From the NCBI GenBank assembly GCA_003402285.1, contig QFXG01000014.1:1-64000 (forward strand): a stretch of 64,000 nucleotides of DNA. The letters run 5' to 3'. The DNA comes from Candidatus Nitrotoga sp. SPKER. Its GTDB lineage: Bacteria; Pseudomonadota; Gammaproteobacteria; Burkholderiales; Gallionellaceae. The notes under the pieces are model-generated. The model saw only the letters and a program-made list of their open reading frames with translations. It ran no database searches and had not been told where the DNA came from. Below are positions 17,642-28,600 of this stretch, piece by piece; position 1 is the stretch's first letter; each line of letters begins with the position of its first letter. A program made the translations under genes and the position numbers.

Positions 17642-18946
17642 ATGCATAGGAAAAACAAACATACTAGTCAAAAAACAACACTGATTTGGTTTACTAGTCT
17701 TGTCCTCGCAGGATTATCTGGAAGTGTAGCGGCGTCGGGTTTTGCACTGATTGAACAAAATACGAGCGGTTTGGGTAACGCCTATGCGGGCGGTGCAGCT
17801 GTAGCCGAAGATGCCAGCACTATATTTTTCAATCCGGCGGGTATGAGCCGTTTGTCGGGTAAGCAGATTGTGTTTGCAGCACACGCAATTCAACCTTCCG
17901 CAAAATTTATCGATTCTGCCTCTGTTCCCGCGTCTCCTGCAGCTATCCATCCGACACTATCGATGGCTGGTGATGCTGGCAGTTGGCAGTTTGTACCTAA
18001 TGGTTATTTCATCATGGAAATTAATCCTCAAATGAGATTTGGTCTTGGGGTGAGTGCACCATTCGGATTGAAGACAGAATATCCAGCGGGTTGGGTCGGA
18101 CGCTTTCAAGCGCTCACGTCAAGCATGAAGACTGTTAACGTGAATCCTTCGTTATCTTATCGGGTGAATGAAAATTTTTCCATGGGCGTTGGAGTGAATT
18201 ATCAACGTATTACTGCTGATCTTTCCAATGCCGTGAATTTAGGGGCGGCCGAAGGAATGACAACCGTTTCCGGAAAAGATTCGGCTTGGGGTTACAACTT
18301 GGGTGGCCTGTATGAAATAAACAACAGCACGCGCATTGGTGTGGCCTACCGTTCTTCACTTAAATATCAACTCAATGGAACTGCGCTGGTTACCAATGCT
18401 GCCGGGGCGGCATTGCCTACTTATCCAACCGGTGTGACGGCTGATCTTAAGACACCTGATACCCTATCTATCAGTCTCTTCAGTAAGCTTGACGCACATT
18501 GGGATGTGATGGCTGATGTCAGTCGTACCGGCTGGAATAAATTTTCCGAGTTACGTATTATCAAAAATACGGGAGCCTTGTTGGGTGTTACTCCACAGAA
18601 CTGGAGTAACACCTGGCGTACTGCGGTAGGCGGAAATTATCATTTCAATGAACGCTGGACCGCTCGCGGTGGTGTTGCACACGATCAATCGCCTGTATCG
18701 GATGCGTTCCGCACAGCACGCATTCCTGACAACAGCCGTACTTGGCTGTCAGCGGGCGGACAATACAAACCCAGCAAAGATGTTGCATTCGATTTTGGTT
18801 ATGCACACTTGTTTGTGAATAACGCTCGTATCAGCAACAATACGGGAGCAGCCGGTACGCCGTCCATTGCGACTGTGGGTAATCTGGTTGGCGTATACAA
18901 TAACCGTGTAAACATTCTGAGCGTGCAATATACACAGAGCTTTTAA
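17642..18946 (+). CDS. fadL: FadL-family outer-membrane fatty-acid transporter
   Basis: The 434-residue protein has a signal peptide (ending near LSGSVAASG) followed by the FadL hatch signature ALIEQNTSGLGNAYAGGAA and NPAGMSRLSG. It continues as repeated amphipathic strands and ends in an aromatic C-terminus (QYTQSF). FadL moves long-chain fatty acids or other hydrophobic molecules through the outer membrane. Its location between the acyl-CoA ligase and FadB genes makes fatty acids the likely cargo. Confidence 0.94.
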   Translation: MHRKNKHTSQKTTLIWFTSLVLAGLSGSVAASGFALIEQNTSGLGNAYAGGAAVAEDASTIFFNPAGMSRLSGKQIVFAAHAIQPSAKFIDSASVPASPAAIHPTLSMAGDAGSWQFVPNGYFIMEINPQMRFGLGVSAPFGLKTEYPAGWVGRFQALTSSMKTVNVNPSLSYRVNENFSMGVGVNYQRITADLSNAVNLGAAEGMTTVSGKDSAWGYNLGGLYEINNSTRIGVAYRSSLKYQLNGTALVTNAAGAALPTYPTGVTADLKTPDTLSISLFSKLDAHWDVMADVSRTGWNKFSELRIIKNTGALLGVTPQNWSNTWRTAVGGNYHFNERWTARGGVAHDQSPVSDAFRTARIPDNSRTWLSAGGQYKPSKDVAFDFGYAHLFVNNARISNNTGAAGTPSIATVGNLVGVYNNRVNILSVQYTQSF

Positions 18947-19015
18947 AGGGTACCTTTAAAGCGCGAGCAGGAATGGGAAGACTCATGCCTTCTTTTATTG
19001 TTTTGGAAAGAGGAT

Positions 19016-21502
19016 ATGCCTAAGAATTTTATGATACGTAAGGTTGCTGTGTTGGGCGCAGGGGTAATGGGCGCGCAGATCGCTGCGCATTTAATTAACG
19101 CCAATGTGGAAACGCTGTTATTCGAGTTGCCTGCTAAAGAAGGTGATCCTAATGGCAACGTAACTAAAGCACTGGACGGCTTGAAGAAGCTCGCGCCCAG
19201 TCCCTTGGCATCCCCTGCCAAACTGGCCTATATTCAACCTGCAAATTATGAGCAGCATCTTGAATTGCTGCGCGGTTGTGATCTTGTGATTGAGGCGATT
19301 GCCGAGCGCATCGACTGGAAGTCAGATCTTTACCGTAAAGTTGCCCCCCATCTGGGCGCAGACAGTATTTTCGCCAGTAATACTTCCGGGCTGTCTATTA
19401 ACGAGCTGGGTCAAGCATTTCCAGAAGCGCAACGCCATCGCTTCTGCGGGATTCACTTCTTTAACCCACCGCGCTACATGCATCTGGTCGAACTGATTCC
19501 CTGTGTCGGCACTGATATTGCGCTATTGGATAGACTAGAAGAATTCCTTGTTTCCACTTTGGGCAAGGGCGTGGTGCGCGCCAAGGATACGCCTAATTTT
19601 ATCGCCAACCGCATTGGCGTGTTTTCTATGTTGGCTACGCTGCATCATGCGACCCGGCTGGGGCTGAATTTTGATACCGTGGATGCTTTAACCGGCCGTT
19701 ATTTGGGGCGCCCCAAGAGCGCTACTTTCCGCACGCTGGACGTGGTTGGGCTGGATGTATTCGCACGCGTGGTCGACACCATGCGCAATAATCTGACAGA
19801 CGATCTCTGGCATACATATTTTGCGCTGCCAGACTGGTTGGACAAGCTGATAGCGGATGGCGCGCTGGGGCAAAAAAACAAACGCGGCGTATATCAAAAA
19901 GTCGGTAATAAAATTCATGTTTTCGATCTGGGTTTGCAGACTTATCGCCTGTCGGAAGACAAATTGGATGATGCGGTAAAGGACATACTACGCGAACGCG
20001 ATTGGGCGAAAAAGCTTGCCGCCCTGCATAGCAGCACGCGTCCACAAGCGCAATTTCTGTGGTCGACGTTTTGTGATTTATTTCACTATTGTGCGGTACA
20101 GCTGGAAGGCATTGCCAACAATGCGCGCGATCTGGATTTTGCTGTGCGCTGGGGTTTCGGCTGGGACAATGGGCCGTTCGAAATCTGGCAAATGGCAGGC
20201 TGGCAAAACGTAGTCGGTTGGATTAACGACGATATTGCAGTGGGCAAGACAATGTCGTCGGCACCTCTGCCAGACTGGGTGACTGATGCAACGCGAACGG
20301 AGGTGCATCGTGCGCAGGGTTCATACTCGCCGGGTAGTAATCAGTATCAAGCACGCTCGACATTACCGGTATACGGACGACAGGCGTTTCCAGAGCGATT
20401 ATTGGGCGAGGCAATGCAATATGGCGAAACGATTTTCGAGACCGAAGCGGTACGCATGTGGCACACCGATAACGATATCGCTATCCTGAGTTTCAAAACC
20501 AAGATGCATATCATAAGCAGTGAATTGCTGGATGGCATTTTGCGCGCGCTGGATGAAGCCGAGGAAAACTGGCTTGCGCTCATTATTTGGCAGACCGAAC
20601 CGCCTTTCTCAGCAGGTGCCAATTTGTTGCAATTGATGCAAGGGGTGCAGCAAGTTGATGAAGAACAATCGGGTGGATTTTTTGGTAAGTTTAAAGGTGC
20701 GGTGCAACGCGTTAAATATACCGTGGCAGGCGGCGGTGGACTAGGGGAGATTGTCAATGCGGCAACCGGCAATGTACCGCGGGTAGAAGACGTAATCGTC
20801 AAATTCCAGCAGGTGTCACAGCGCCTGAAATATGCGCAGGTACCTACTGTTGCAGCGGTAGATGGCCTCGCACTGGGTGGCGGCTGCGAACTTTCGATTC
20901 ATTGCACGCGCATTGTTGCGGTGCTGGAAAGTTATATCGGGCTGGTAGAAACGGGCGTCGGCTTGCTGCCTTCTGGAGGCGGCTGTAAGGAAATGACGCA
21001 GCGCGCGGCGGCGGAAGCAAAAGGCGGCGATATTTTTCCGTTCTTACGCCGCTATTTTCAGAACATTGCCATGGGTGAAGTATCCAAGAGCGCAGAGCAG
21101 GCGCGTGAGATGGGCTATTTGCGCACCTCGGATCGCATCGTGATGAACCACTTCGAATTGCTGCATGTGGCCAGACAGGAAGCGTTGGCGCTGGTAGCCA
21201 CGGCGTATCGCCCACCCCTGATACAGCGTCAGATTCCGGTAGCGGGCAGAACGGGCATTGCCTCCTTCAAGGCGTCTATGGTGAACATGCTGGAAGGGGA
21301 TTTTATCTCGGAGCATGATTACGCTATTGGCTGCCGCGTGGCCGAGGTAATGTGTGGTGGTGATGTGGAAGTTGGCAGTATGGTCGATGAGCAATGGCTT
21401 CTTGATCTGGAGCGGCGCAATTTTCTTGAGTTGCTGGCGATGGACAAGACTCAGGAACGCATTGAATACATGCTGAGACATAGCAAACCATTGCGGAATT
21501 AA
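19016..21502 (+). CDS. 3-hydroxyacyl-CoA dehydrogenase / enoyl-CoA hydratase fusion
   Basis: The 828-residue protein has the dehydrogenase first: the NAD fold VAVLGAGVMGAQIAAHLI at residues ~9-26 and NTSGLSINEL/HFFNPPRYMHLVE. The enoyl-CoA hydratase/crotonase part comes last (FSAGANLLQL; AAVDGLALGGGCELSIHCTR). This order is the reverse of E. coli FadB and resembles FadN-type proteins. Start ATG 19016 has AGAGGA upstream. It should work with the thiolase that follows. Confidence 0.94.
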   Translation: MPKNFMIRKVAVLGAGVMGAQIAAHLINANVETLLFELPAKEGDPNGNVTKALDGLKKLAPSPLASPAKLAYIQPANYEQHLELLRGCDLVIEAIAERIDWKSDLYRKVAPHLGADSIFASNTSGLSINELGQAFPEAQRHRFCGIHFFNPPRYMHLVELIPCVGTDIALLDRLEEFLVSTLGKGVVRAKDTPNFIANRIGVFSMLATLHHATRLGLNFDTVDALTGRYLGRPKSATFRTLDVVGLDVFARVVDTMRNNLTDDLWHTYFALPDWLDKLIADGALGQKNKRGVYQKVGNKIHVFDLGLQTYRLSEDKLDDAVKDILRERDWAKKLAALHSSTRPQAQFLWSTFCDLFHYCAVQLEGIANNARDLDFAVRWGFGWDNGPFEIWQMAGWQNVVGWINDDIAVGKTMSSAPLPDWVTDATRTEVHRAQGSYSPGSNQYQARSTLPVYGRQAFPERLLGEAMQYGETIFETEAVRMWHTDNDIAILSFKTKMHIISSELLDGILRALDEAEENWLALIIWQTEPPFSAGANLLQLMQGVQQVDEEQSGGFFGKFKGAVQRVKYTVAGGGGLGEIVNAATGNVPRVEDVIVKFQQVSQRLKYAQVPTVAAVDGLALGGGCELSIHCTRIVAVLESYIGLVETGVGLLPSGGGCKEMTQRAAAEAKGGDIFPFLRRYFQNIAMGEVSKSAEQAREMGYLRTSDRIVMNHFELLHVARQEALALVATAYRPPLIQRQIPVAGRTGIASFKASMVNMLEGDFISEHDYAIGCRVAEVMCGGDVEVGSMVDEQWLLDLERRNFLELLAMDKTQERIEYMLRHSKPLRN

Positions 21503-21582
21503 AGGGCGCCCTAAAATATCCTGCCCTTTATCGGGCATCCCCTTGAAATCAGGACAGAGTCGGTCTTCAAAAGGTGTAATTC

Positions 21583-22782
21583 ATGTCTAAACAAATTCAG
21601 GAAGCTTATATCGTTGCAGCCACTCGCACTCCGGTGGGTAAGGCGCCACGTGGCATGTTCCGCAACACTCGGCCAGACGATCTGCTGGCGCATGTGTTGA
21701 AAAGTGTGATGGGACAATGTCCCTCACTTGACCCTGCCGTAGTGGGCGATGTCATCGCTGGCTGTGCCATGCCGGAAGCTGAACAGGGCATGAATGTGGC
21801 ACGAATTGCATTGTTGCTGGCGGGTTTGCCGAATTCTGTGCCTGGTATGACTATTAACCGTTTTTGTTCTTCCGGGTTGCAGGCGGTGGCTCTTGCGGCA
21901 GACCGAATTCGTCTAGGCGAAGCGGACGTGATGATTGCAGCGGGTACCGAGAGTATGAGTATGGTGCCGATGATGGGAAATAAAATTGCGATGAATCCAG
22001 AAATTTTCGTGCGCGATGAGAATATCGCTATCGCTTATGGCATGGGGCTGACTGCGGAGAAAGTGGCAGAACGCTGGCAAATTAGCCGCGAAGCGCAGGA
22101 TGCCTTCGCCTATGAGAGTCACCGACGCGCCCTGCAAGCTATTACGAATAATGAATTCAAGGAAGAAATTACGCCCTATCAAATTCAGAGCCATGTTCCG
22201 GATTTATTAAGTCGCGAAGTGAGCGTGCATACACGCATGGCGGAGCAGGACGAAGGTCCCCGTGCAGACACCTCGATGGAAGCGCTGGCTAAACTTAAAA
22301 CCGTGTTTGCGCAGAATGGTTCGGTTACCGCTGGCAATAGTTCGCAGATGTCGGATGGTGCGGGTGCGGTGCTACTGGTCAGCGAGACTGCGTTGAAGCG
22401 CTACAACCTGACGCCCATAGGAAAGTTTCTCGGTTTTTCGGTGGCGGGCGTGCCGCCGGAGATTATGGGCATCGGCCCGAAAGAAGCCATTCCACGTGTG
22501 CTGCGTCAAGTCGGTTTGCAATTGGATGACATCGACTGGATTGAGCTCAACGAAGCTTTTGCCGCGCAATCGCTGGCGGTAATAAAGGAGGTCACCCTGG
22601 ACCCCGCCAAAGTAAATCCACTGGGTGGGGCGATAGCCTTGGGTCATCCGTTGGGTGCCACCGGCGCGATCCGCACTGCTACCTTGCTGCATGGGTTGCG
22701 CAGGCGCAAACAAAAATATGGCATGGTCACCATGTGCATCGGTACCGGCATGGGTGCTGCGGGAATTTTCGAGGTGTTTTAG
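21583..22782 (+). CDS. fadA: acetyl-CoA C-acyltransferase (3-ketoacyl-CoA thiolase)
   Basis: The 399-residue thiolase has the acylation Cys in [17 protein letters not shown] (about residue 90), the [16 protein letters not shown] His motif and the final [10 protein letters not shown] Cys. It cleaves 3-ketoacyl-CoA to complete the beta-oxidation spiral and is the last gene of the cluster. Confidence 0.95.
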   Translation: MSKQIQEAYIVAATRTPVGKAPRGMFRNTRPDDLLAHVLKSVMGQCPSLDPAVVGDVIAGCAMPEAEQGMNVARIALLLAGLPNSVPGMTINRFCSSGLQAVALAADRIRLGEADVMIAAGTESMSMVPMMGNKIAMNPEIFVRDENIAIAYGMGLTAEKVAERWQISREAQDAFAYESHRRALQAITNNEFKEEITPYQIQSHVPDLLSREVSVHTRMAEQDEGPRADTSMEALAKLKTVFAQNGSVTAGNSSQMSDGAGAVLLVSETALKRYNLTPIGKFLGFSVAGVPPEIMGIGPKEAIPRVLRQVGLQLDDIDWIELNEAFAAQSLAVIKEVTLDPAKVNPLGGAIALGHPLGATGAIRTATLLHGLRRRKQKYGMVTMCIGTGMGAAGIFEVF

Positions 22783-22991
22783 CCCTAGGTTTCTATTTGA
22801 TCATTTAATTGTATGTATGAATGTTGGATCTGATACTTGATGTTCGATATCTGATGAGTTTCTAAAAATTGTCAATTTGTTTTATATTCACGAGACTAAT
22901 CAGTTTATTACATAACTAGAACATGATTATGCGACATTGGCGATAGATTATTGGAGACGCTATGTCGTATATATCACGTTAGGTGTCACAC

Positions 22992-23453
22992 ATGAACTCC
23001 TCTGACCTGCTTGTGCTGCTGAATGTAAACGACCTGACCTATGAAGCAACGGCGCTCGTTGCATGGGAGATTGGTGCGGTCTCCGATATGGATTCTGTTG
23101 CCCAATTTCTGTACAAGGGCGGACCATGGCCACCCCAAGCATCTGTGCATCCTCCCCGTCACATCAAGCTGTCCGAGGATGACCCGCGCCCGGACAAAAA
23201 ATATTGGGATCTGGTGAAGGAAGAACTGACAGCCTTCCTCTGCACCGACGATAAGAAATACAAGGTACTCTGGACCAGGATCAATGCATTGGAGAAAAAG
23301 GGCACCAGTGGCGTCGTGCTAGTCGTGTCCGCGTACCTGGGTGAGAAGTACGGAATGCACGCTTCCGTTCTCGCAGGCTTTGTAGCTGTCTTTCTATATG
23401 GGGTGCTCAAGGTAGGCAAAGAAGCCTACTGCCGTTTGGCGGTTGCGAAGTGA
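22992..23453 (+). CDS. hypothetical protein with hydrophobic C-terminus
   Basis: This unrecognised protein is about 153 residues. It is soluble and Pro/Asp-rich in the first two thirds (GGPWPPQASVHPPRHIKLSE), then has a C-terminal hydrophobic stretch (ASVLAGFVAVFLYGVLKVGK) that may be one membrane helix. ATG 22992 is chosen; a GTG three codons earlier is possible. It is monocistronic between the beta-oxidation cluster and REP debris. Confidence 0.6.
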   Translation: MNSSDLLVLLNVNDLTYEATALVAWEIGAVSDMDSVAQFLYKGGPWPPQASVHPPRHIKLSEDDPRPDKKYWDLVKEELTAFLCTDDKKYKVLWTRINALEKKGTSGVVLVVSAYLGEKYGMHASVLAGFVAVFLYGVLKVGKEAYCRLAVAK

Positions 23454-23522
23454 CGCCTAACTATTCGCCGTTACGGTATGCGGCTAAAGGCCCTCTATTT
23501 CTAATTCAATAAAACGCGGTAA

Positions 23523-23563
23523 GTTGGGCTTCGTAGGTTGGCGCTGAGCTTGCGAAGCCCAAC
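23523..23563. repeat. REP palindrome, 11-bp arms
   Basis: GTTGGGCTTCG at 23523-23533 pairs with CGAAGCCCAAC at 23553-23563 around a 19-nt loop. The inner 26 bases recur exactly at 30300-30325. It lies just upstream of the RAYT remnant, as REPs usually flank their transposase. Confidence 0.8.
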
Positions 23564-23582
23564 ATCACGGAGGGATGAATAC

Positions 23583-23707
23583 ATGCGTTACCGGTGTGCT
23601 GAGGCAGCAGAAAGCGCATATTTCTTCACTGTTAATCTGGCTGAACGGCGCTCCGATTTATTGGTGCGGCATATCGACGACTTGCGTGCGGCCATGAAAG
23701 CGGTGAA
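23583..23707 (+). pseudogene. truncated RAYT (REP-associated tyrosine transposase)
   Basis: The first ~42 codons read MRYRCAEAAESAYFFTVNLA and continue with a DLLVRHIDDLRAAMKAVK stretch. This is the conserved N-terminus of RAYT/TnpA-REP proteins. The gene then breaks into a REP palindrome, and the HUH and catalytic Tyr region is gone. An internal deletion between the gene and its 3' REP is the simplest explanation. The 95-codon frame to 23825 reads through the REP and is not a native protein. Confidence 0.8.
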
Positions 23708-23709
23708 AT

Positions 23710-23736
23710 GTTGGGTTTCATTTCATTCAACCCAAC
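23710..23736. repeat. REP palindrome GTTGGGTT-N11-AACCCAAC
   Basis: Eight-base perfect arms immediately follow the point where the RAYT frame breaks. This is the 3' flanking REP of the same unit. Confidence 0.75.
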
Positions 23737-23880
23737 TTACCGGGCTTTACATAAGGTTGAGAAATATTCTCTACCCAGATATTAATAACAATACAGTTCA
23801 TTCGAAAATTTTCCCTATCGGTTAGAATTCTGCGCAATCGAACTTTTGAAACATCCGGTCTGGAAAAGTGAAATCATTCC

Positions 23881-25122
23881 GTGAATATTGAAGCTGCCAA
23901 AGAACTAAATAACGATTGTCATTCGGCCATTGTTGATCGTAGCGCGCTGGAACGCACCCTGCATGAGCAGGGCGAGGTTTGGCACCAGCGTGTCAATGAG
24001 CGTTGTCCCCACCTATTTGCTGCGGCTCCCTTGTTTATTTCCAATGCAGAAATGGAGCAAATGCACGCAGTGATCGAGGCCGTCCAACAGGTTGTGGAGC
24101 TATCTGCATGGCGCGATGCTGTGTTGCAATACGCACCCGCCGTCGCTCGATATGAACCTCGTACTAAAGGTGTGTTTTTCGGCTATGACTTTCATCTTAA
24201 TGCCGAAGGTGCGCATCTTATTGAGATCAACACTAATGCAGGCGGTGCGCTGTTCAATGCCTTACAACTGCATAGTCAGCGTGACGTAGTTGCGCCTGGC
24301 AGGCCAGCGGCGATTGATAATTTGGAGCAGGTTTTCCTAGACATGTTTTGCAATGAATGGCGTTTGGAACGGGGCGATGCGCCGCTGCAAACCATCGTCA
24401 TCGTGGATGAACAGCCAAGCGAACAATATTTTTATCCAGAGTTTGTATTGATGCAGCAATTGTTTGAACGCGCGGGCATTGCAGCGTTCATCGCCGATCC
24501 GGCCGAATTGGAAGCGCGTACGGACGGCCTGTATCTCCGTGAACGCAAGGTCGATCTGATTTACAACCGTCTGACCGACTTTTCCTTGCAGCAATATAGT
24601 GCCATAAACGCTGCTTATCAGAGTAATCAAGTGGTGCTCACCCCTCATCCATATGTATATGCGTTGTATGCTGATAAACGTAATCTTGCTCTGCTCACTG
24701 CTCCCGACAGTCTGCGAGCGATGGGGGTGGCAGAGACAACCATAGCCACTTTAATGATGGGCATACCTCAGACCAGATTAGTGGAGGCGCAAGAGCACGA
24801 ACATTGGCGGCAGCAACGCAAGCAGTGGTTCTTTAAACCTGCTACCGGTTATGGTGGTAAGGGTACCTATCGTGGCGCTAATATTACCAACCGGGTATTT
24901 GCTGAGATTATGCAGGGCGGTTATATAGCGCAGCGCATGGCCCCTCCCGGCGAACGCATGGTATGTCTGGAAGGTGCGGAGGCCGTTGCGTTTAAATCGG
25001 ATGTGCGTTGCTATGTTTATGACGGCCAGGTGCAGCTTATCGCCGCGCGCTTGTATCAAGGGCAAACCACTAATTTTCGCACGGCTGGCGGCGGTTTTGC
25101 GCCAGTCCGTGTCGTCGCTTAG
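23881..25122 (+). CDS. ATP-grasp-like protein of unknown substrate
   Basis: The 413-residue protein has a GTG start. It shows ATP-grasp features: HLIEINTNAGGALFNA in the middle and FFKPATGYGGKGTYRGANI near residues 320-338 for the nucleotide-binding lysine and glycine loop, then SDVRCYVYDGQVQLIAARLY. The ligand amino acid or polyamine is not apparent; it is distantly reminiscent of glutathionylspermidine-synthase-like or circularly arranged ATP-grasp ligases. It ends 9 bp before crcB, so the two may be co-transcribed. Confidence 0.75.
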   Translation: MNIEAAKELNNDCHSAIVDRSALERTLHEQGEVWHQRVNERCPHLFAAAPLFISNAEMEQMHAVIEAVQQVVELSAWRDAVLQYAPAVARYEPRTKGVFFGYDFHLNAEGAHLIEINTNAGGALFNALQLHSQRDVVAPGRPAAIDNLEQVFLDMFCNEWRLERGDAPLQTIVIVDEQPSEQYFYPEFVLMQQLFERAGIAAFIADPAELEARTDGLYLRERKVDLIYNRLTDFSLQQYSAINAAYQSNQVVLTPHPYVYALYADKRNLALLTAPDSLRAMGVAETTIATLMMGIPQTRLVEAQEHEHWRQQRKQWFFKPATGYGGKGTYRGANITNRVFAEIMQGGYIAQRMAPPGERMVCLEGAEAVAFKSDVRCYVYDGQVQLIAARLYQGQTTNFRTAGGGFAPVRVVA

Positions 25123-25131
25123 AATACGAGC

Positions 25132-25515
25132 ATGACACTCTATGCTTTTATTGCAGTTGGCCTGGGCGGCGCCATCGGCTCATGGTTGCGCTGGGGGCTA
25201 GGTTCGTGGCTTAACCCCACGCTACCACAACTCGCACTGGGCACACTTTGTGCGAATCTGATCGGAGGGTACATCATTGGCCTTGCTGTGGCCTTTTTCA
25301 TGCAGCAACCGGAGCTATCGCCCGAATGGCGCTTGTTCATTATCACCGGCTTTCTGGGTGGGCTAACAACCTTTTCCACCTTCTCTGCCGAAACCATCAC
25401 TTTGCTGGTACGCGGGCAATATGCCTGGAGTGTTGCAATTATTGCCGCCCATCTTTGTGGCTCACTGCTGATGACTGTGCTGGGAATGCAGACCTTTAAG
25501 TGGTTGCATCAATAA
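25132..25515 (+). CDS. crcB: fluoride channel CrcB/Fluc
   Basis: The 127-residue protein has four membrane helices and the Fluc signatures GGAIGSWLRWGLG, GTLCANLIGGYIIGL, and TGFLGGLTTFSTFSAET. It is a dual-topology dimer that exports fluoride. No fluoride riboswitch is visible upstream; it seems to depend on the upstream gene's promoter. Confidence 0.95.
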   Translation: MTLYAFIAVGLGGAIGSWLRWGLGSWLNPTLPQLALGTLCANLIGGYIIGLAVAFFMQQPELSPEWRLFIITGFLGGLTTFSTFSAETITLLVRGQYAWSVAIIAAHLCGSLLMTVLGMQTFKWLHQ

Positions 25516-25677
25516 GCGGCAAACTTCCCTATCCCGCTATCTCGTAACAACAACTCAGTCGGTTTTTCCTCCGAAACCACTCGTCAGTATAAGTCGACCA
25601 TTCGTTCCGTATAAATGGATAGCGCAGCATTGAAAGTGCACAATGCATTTTTCCACGTAACGGCTACATTCAACCCT

Positions 25678-28600
25678 ATGAACTGCTACCGCCTGTTTTT
25701 CTTGTCCCTTATTTTGAGTACCAATATCATGTTTACCAGCGCGTTCGCGGCAGATCGAAACCCTGAGCTATCGTATTCCGGCTATCAAACTGCGCTAGAG
25801 CTAAAGATGGCCATATACTCGACATGGATAGCCCAATTTGGGCTGGTTGGCTGCGGCTTTGAATCATGGAGCTGGATCGAAACACCAACGTATATAACGG
25901 GGGTGCCGGAAACAAGCGCCATATGTGGGGGGGCGCATGGTTATAATTATTTTTATATAACCAAGGTGTGCGCTGCCGGCTATGTTGCTGATAACCTTAG
26001 CTCGCCTACTTCCTGCTCGCTTCCAGATGGCGTGGTTGACTTAACCAAAGAAAAAGGGGCGCCTGATGATCAGTCCTGTTCTAAGCAAGCGGGAAACCCG
26101 ATTAATATTGCTGTTGGCAATAAATATCAGGAAGAATTTGATTATATTGGAACGGGCGCTACCCCGTTAACTTTCTTCAGGATATACAACGGCCAAGATG
26201 GGGTTTGGCGACATAACTTTTCGGCCAAACTAAGAGTTGCATCCGACAATATTATTTTGGTTGGGGCAGATGGGCGCGAGTCCTATTTTTCGATAAGCAA
26301 TGGCATTGCAACACCAGAACTGAATGAACGCGGAAAATTAACCAGGAAAAATGGATTATGGGTTTACACTTCTCCCAGACAATCGACCTCCACTTTTGAC
26401 GATGCTGGACGCCTGATCCGGCTGGAAAATCCTTCCGGGGAATATTATGTGCTTATCTATGAAGCCGATCTCAGTGTACGGGTTACCGATAATTTCGGAA
26501 ACTTTCTCAAACTCTCTGTTAACGCGACGGCGCAAGGGCAACCGTTAAAACTAATCGTAGGCGATGCTCAAATAAACTACGTCTACGACCTTCAAAAACG
26601 CCTGATTAAACGCAGCGTTATTCGTAGTGGAATCACTGAATCGCGCACATACATCTATGACGACAGCCGCAATTTAAAATGGCTTACCGGCATCATTGAT
26701 GAACGTGGGGTGCGTTATGCCAGTTGGACTTACGACAACCAAGGCCGCGCTATTTCAAGTTCGCATGCCAATGGTGCTGAGCTGACGACCATCAGCTATA
26801 ACACCGATGGCTCATCCACAGTCACTAACGCGCTGGGCAAACAGGCAACCTATCAATTTCAAATCATTCAGGGCGTGAAGCACATTACCGCCATTCGGGG
26901 AGAGCCGTCTCCCGGATGCCCGATGAGTAACTCCACTGTCACCTATGACGAACATGGATTGGTCAAAACAAAGACCGACAACACGGGCATGATCACTGTG
27001 TATGATTACGACGATGGTGGCTTGGAAATCAGCCGTACTGAAGCCGCAGGGACACCTCAAACCCGCACGACAGCCACTACTTGGCACACTGAATTTTTCT
27101 TGCCGTTAACAATAACTGAACCCGGCCGCACCACTACCTACACTTACGACGACCACGGGCGGTTACTAAGCCAATCCACTGTCGGCGCAAATGTCTCAGT
27201 CGAGCGTACCTGGGCCTACACCTACACAGCGCAAGGCCTGCTCGAAACCTCCGACGGCCCGCGCACTGACGTATCGGATATCACCCGTTACACCTACGAC
27301 ACCCGAGGCCGCTTGACCAGCGTCACTAACGCCCTTGGCCAGCGTACCCTACTGAGCAATTTTGATACATCCGGCCATCCGCAAACGCTGCTCGATGCCA
27401 ACAACGTCAGCAGCACCCTGACCTACGCCCCGCAGGGCTGGCTAGCCTCAATCAGCACGGCAGGTAGCACCACCCGGTTTGACTACAGCGCAGTGGGCGA
27501 CATCACCCAGACCACCCAGGGAGATGGCAGCGCGCTAACCTACACCTGGGATGACGCACGTCGCCTGACCGCCATCACCAACAACCTGGGCGAAAAAATC
27601 GAATACAGCCTCGATGCTATGGGCAATCGTACTGCCCAACGTCTTAAAGATATCAACGGCAGCTTGACCAAACAAAACACCTGGGTTTACGACGAACTGG
27701 GTCGCTTGCTCAAAAGTATTGGCGCGAGTAACCAAATCCGCCAGCAAACCTATGATCTCAACGGCAATCCGGTACTCATCATCGACCCACTCAGCAATAC
27801 AAACAACCAGGCCTACGACCCACTTAATCGCCTGATACAAAATACCGATCCACACAATGGCATTACCCAATTTGACCATGACTCCCAGGGTAATCTGGTC
27901 CAAGTCAAAGACCCGCGCGGCGTTACGACACGATACCAATACGACGGCCTCGGCAACCTGACTCAACTAATCAGCCCGGACACCGGCACCAGCACCTATC
28001 TGCACGACGCTGCCGGCAACATTACGCAACAGACTGACGCTCGTGGTGTCGTCACCTTCTACCAGTACGACGCTCTCAATCGAGTCACTAACAAGACTTT
28101 CCCGGCAAACCCTGCGCTGAATACCATTTATGTCTATGACATGACCACCAGTGGTAACATCGGCATTGGTAGGCTGACGGCCCTGCAGGACGCTGGTGGT
28201 CTGATTGGCTACAAATACGATGCACGCGGCAACGTGAGCGAACAACTCCGCTTCCTGACAGTGGCAGGGATAGAGCAGGACGAAAGCCTCAAATACACCT
28301 ACGACAACGCCAATCAACTAGCCAGCATCAGCTACCCGGAAGGCTTTAGCATAAGCTATGCGCGCAATAATATCGGCCAAATTACGGGCATCAACCTGAC
28401 AATAGGCACACAGCCCCCCACCGTATTAGCCAGCAACATCAGCTACCTGCCCTTTGGCCCACTCAAAAACCTGACCTGGGGCAACGGCATCCAACTAAAC
28501 CGGCAATACGACCAAGACTACCAGCTGACCACACAAACTATTGGCACTTGGCAAAGCGCCCTCAGTTACGATGCCAACGGCAACATTAAAATCCGCAACC

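Noticed and set aside
25123-25131. Fluoride riboswitch before crcB
   Set aside because: Only 9 bases lie between the genes.
27535-28317. Two long minus-strand ORFs under the RHS gene
   Set aside because: Antisense shadows created by YD-repeat codon bias.
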